Part shown: positions 6,250 through 6,937 of the stretch, piece by piece
Numbering within the stretch: the stretch's first letter is position 1
Layout: each line of letters begins with the position of its first letter
Origin: Acidobacteriaceae bacterium
Lineage (GTDB): Bacteria > Acidobacteriota > Terriglobia > Terriglobales > Acidobacteriaceae
Length of the DNA: 6,937 nucleotides
Direction of reading: 5' to 3'
NCBI GenBank assembly: GCA_003132825.1
Contig: PKYX01000367.1
Span: forward strand, 397 to 7,333
Program-made: the position numbers and the translations under genes
Notes under the pieces: model-generated
Databases searched by the model: none
The model's input: only the letters and a program-made list of their open reading frames with translations
Told to the model about the DNA's origin: nothing

Positions 6250-6937
6250 ATGAAAGTGCTGAGGCCGGTCGTTCTTGCCGTGCTCATTGCCGCCGCGTTT
6301 CTCTATTTCACCAGTCGCCGCTCGGGCGAAATGCGTCCCCCGGGTTGGCCGGGCAATCCCGGCCAGGTTGAGGTCACCGAGGCCTCGAGCAATGAATCGC
6401 TCGACCCCGAAGAGCAGAACAACATCAGCGTCTATCGCAAGAACATTCAGTCGGTGGTGAACATTACTTCGCGTGCGATGGCGTTTGACTTCTTCTACGG
6501 GATGGTGCCGCAGGAGGGCCAGGGTTCGGGTTTCATCCTGGACAAGCAGGGCCACATTCTCACCAACTATCACGTCATCGAGAATGCGCGGCAGCTCGAA
6601 GTGACGCTGCACAACCGCAGAAAATACGCGGCCACAGTGGTCGGGACCGACCGCTCGCATGACTTGGCGATTGTTCAGATCAAAGCCACCGACCTAACTC
6701 CGATGACGCTCGGGGACTCGCGGAACTTGCAGGTGGGGCAGAAGGTGTATGCCATTGGCAACCCGTTCGGACTCGCGGGCACTCTGACGCGGGGCATCGT
6801 CAGCTCGATTCGCTCGGTGCAGGAGCCGGACGGCATGACCATCGACGAGGCGATCCAGACCGACGCTGCGATCAATCCCGGGAACTCAGGCGGACCGTTG
6901 CTGAACTGGCACGGGGAAGTGATCGGCATCAACACCA
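6250..6937 (+). CDS. HtrA/DegP-type serine protease, membrane-anchored, 3' end cut by window
   Basis: The first 229 residues of an S1C trypsin-like protease acting outside the cytoplasmic membrane in envelope protein quality control. An N-terminal hydrophobic stretch (6-21) followed by arginines is a signal anchor with the protease domain outside. A polar linker runs to about residue 60. The domain shows GQGSGFILD (90-98), the catalytic His in TNYHVIE (H108), Asp in SHDLAI (D138), GNPFGL (170-175), and the catalytic Ser in NPGNSGGP (S213). All three triad residues are present, so it should be active; the PDZ domain(s) expected downstream lie beyond the window. The ATG at 6250 has a purine-rich SD region (GAGGGAAGG, 6231-6239) ten bases upstream. 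Probably in one operon with folD and coaE, though an internal promoter in the 84-bp gap is possible. Confidence 0.93.
   Translation, partial: MKVLRPVVLAVLIAAAFLYFTSRRSGEMRPPGWPGNPGQVEVTEASSNESLDPEEQNNISVYRKNIQSVVNITSRAMAFDFFYGMVPQEGQGSGFILDKQGHILTNYHVIENARQLEVTLHNRRKYAATVVGTDRSHDLAIVQIKATDLTPMTLGDSRNLQVGQKVYAIGNPFGLAGTLTRGIVSSIRSVQEPDGMTIDEAIQTDAAINPGNSGGPLLNWHGEVIGINT

Overview
This is a GC-rich bacterial window with compact housekeeping genes and a short accessory stretch. The protein features suggest an Acidobacteriota-type genome: an L21 with a Lys/Ala/Pro-rich tail, a FolD with an enlarged loop, a folD-coaE-protease gene order, and a 77-residue small protein of a kind I associate with that phylum. 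This placement is inferred from general memory and was not searched. There is no mobile element, CRISPR array, complete tRNA or rRNA.

Layout. Positions 1-137 hold no gene, only hairpins and a T-loop-like motif. rplU (ribosomal protein L21) is on the minus strand at 138-620, with a good SD, a leader of about 170 nt and a near-consensus sigma70-type promoter at 798-827. The stretch to 987 also carries two tandem 11-bp dyads (917-938). Next, on the plus strand, come a GT2 glycosyltransferase of the polyprenyl-phosphate sugar synthase type (988-1794) and a large multi-pass membrane protein that may be a GT-C-like glycosyltransferase (1920-3386). A hairpin with T-rich flanks on both strands (3527-3546) separates these from a small unknown minus-strand gene (3688-3921). 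A hairpin-rich spacer of about 290 bp leads to a Trm112/UPF0434-like zinc-ribbon protein on the minus strand (4210-4380). Divergent from it is a plus-strand cluster: folD (4511-5452), coaE (5449-6165, ATGA overlap with folD) and a membrane-anchored HtrA/DegP-type serine protease (from 6250, cut off by the window end).

How the genes work together. The GT2 enzyme and the membrane protein could form a pair in which the first charges a lipid carrier with a sugar on the cytoplasmic face and the second uses it across the membrane; this is inference. folD (one-carbon folate metabolism) and coaE (last step of CoA synthesis) are probably co-transcribed and translationally coupled, with the envelope protease downstream. 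I found no clear multi-gene novel system. The items most worth a second look are the GT2/membrane-protein pair, the small unknown protein, the tandem dyads upstream of the GT2 gene, and the hairpin cluster at 4026-4206.
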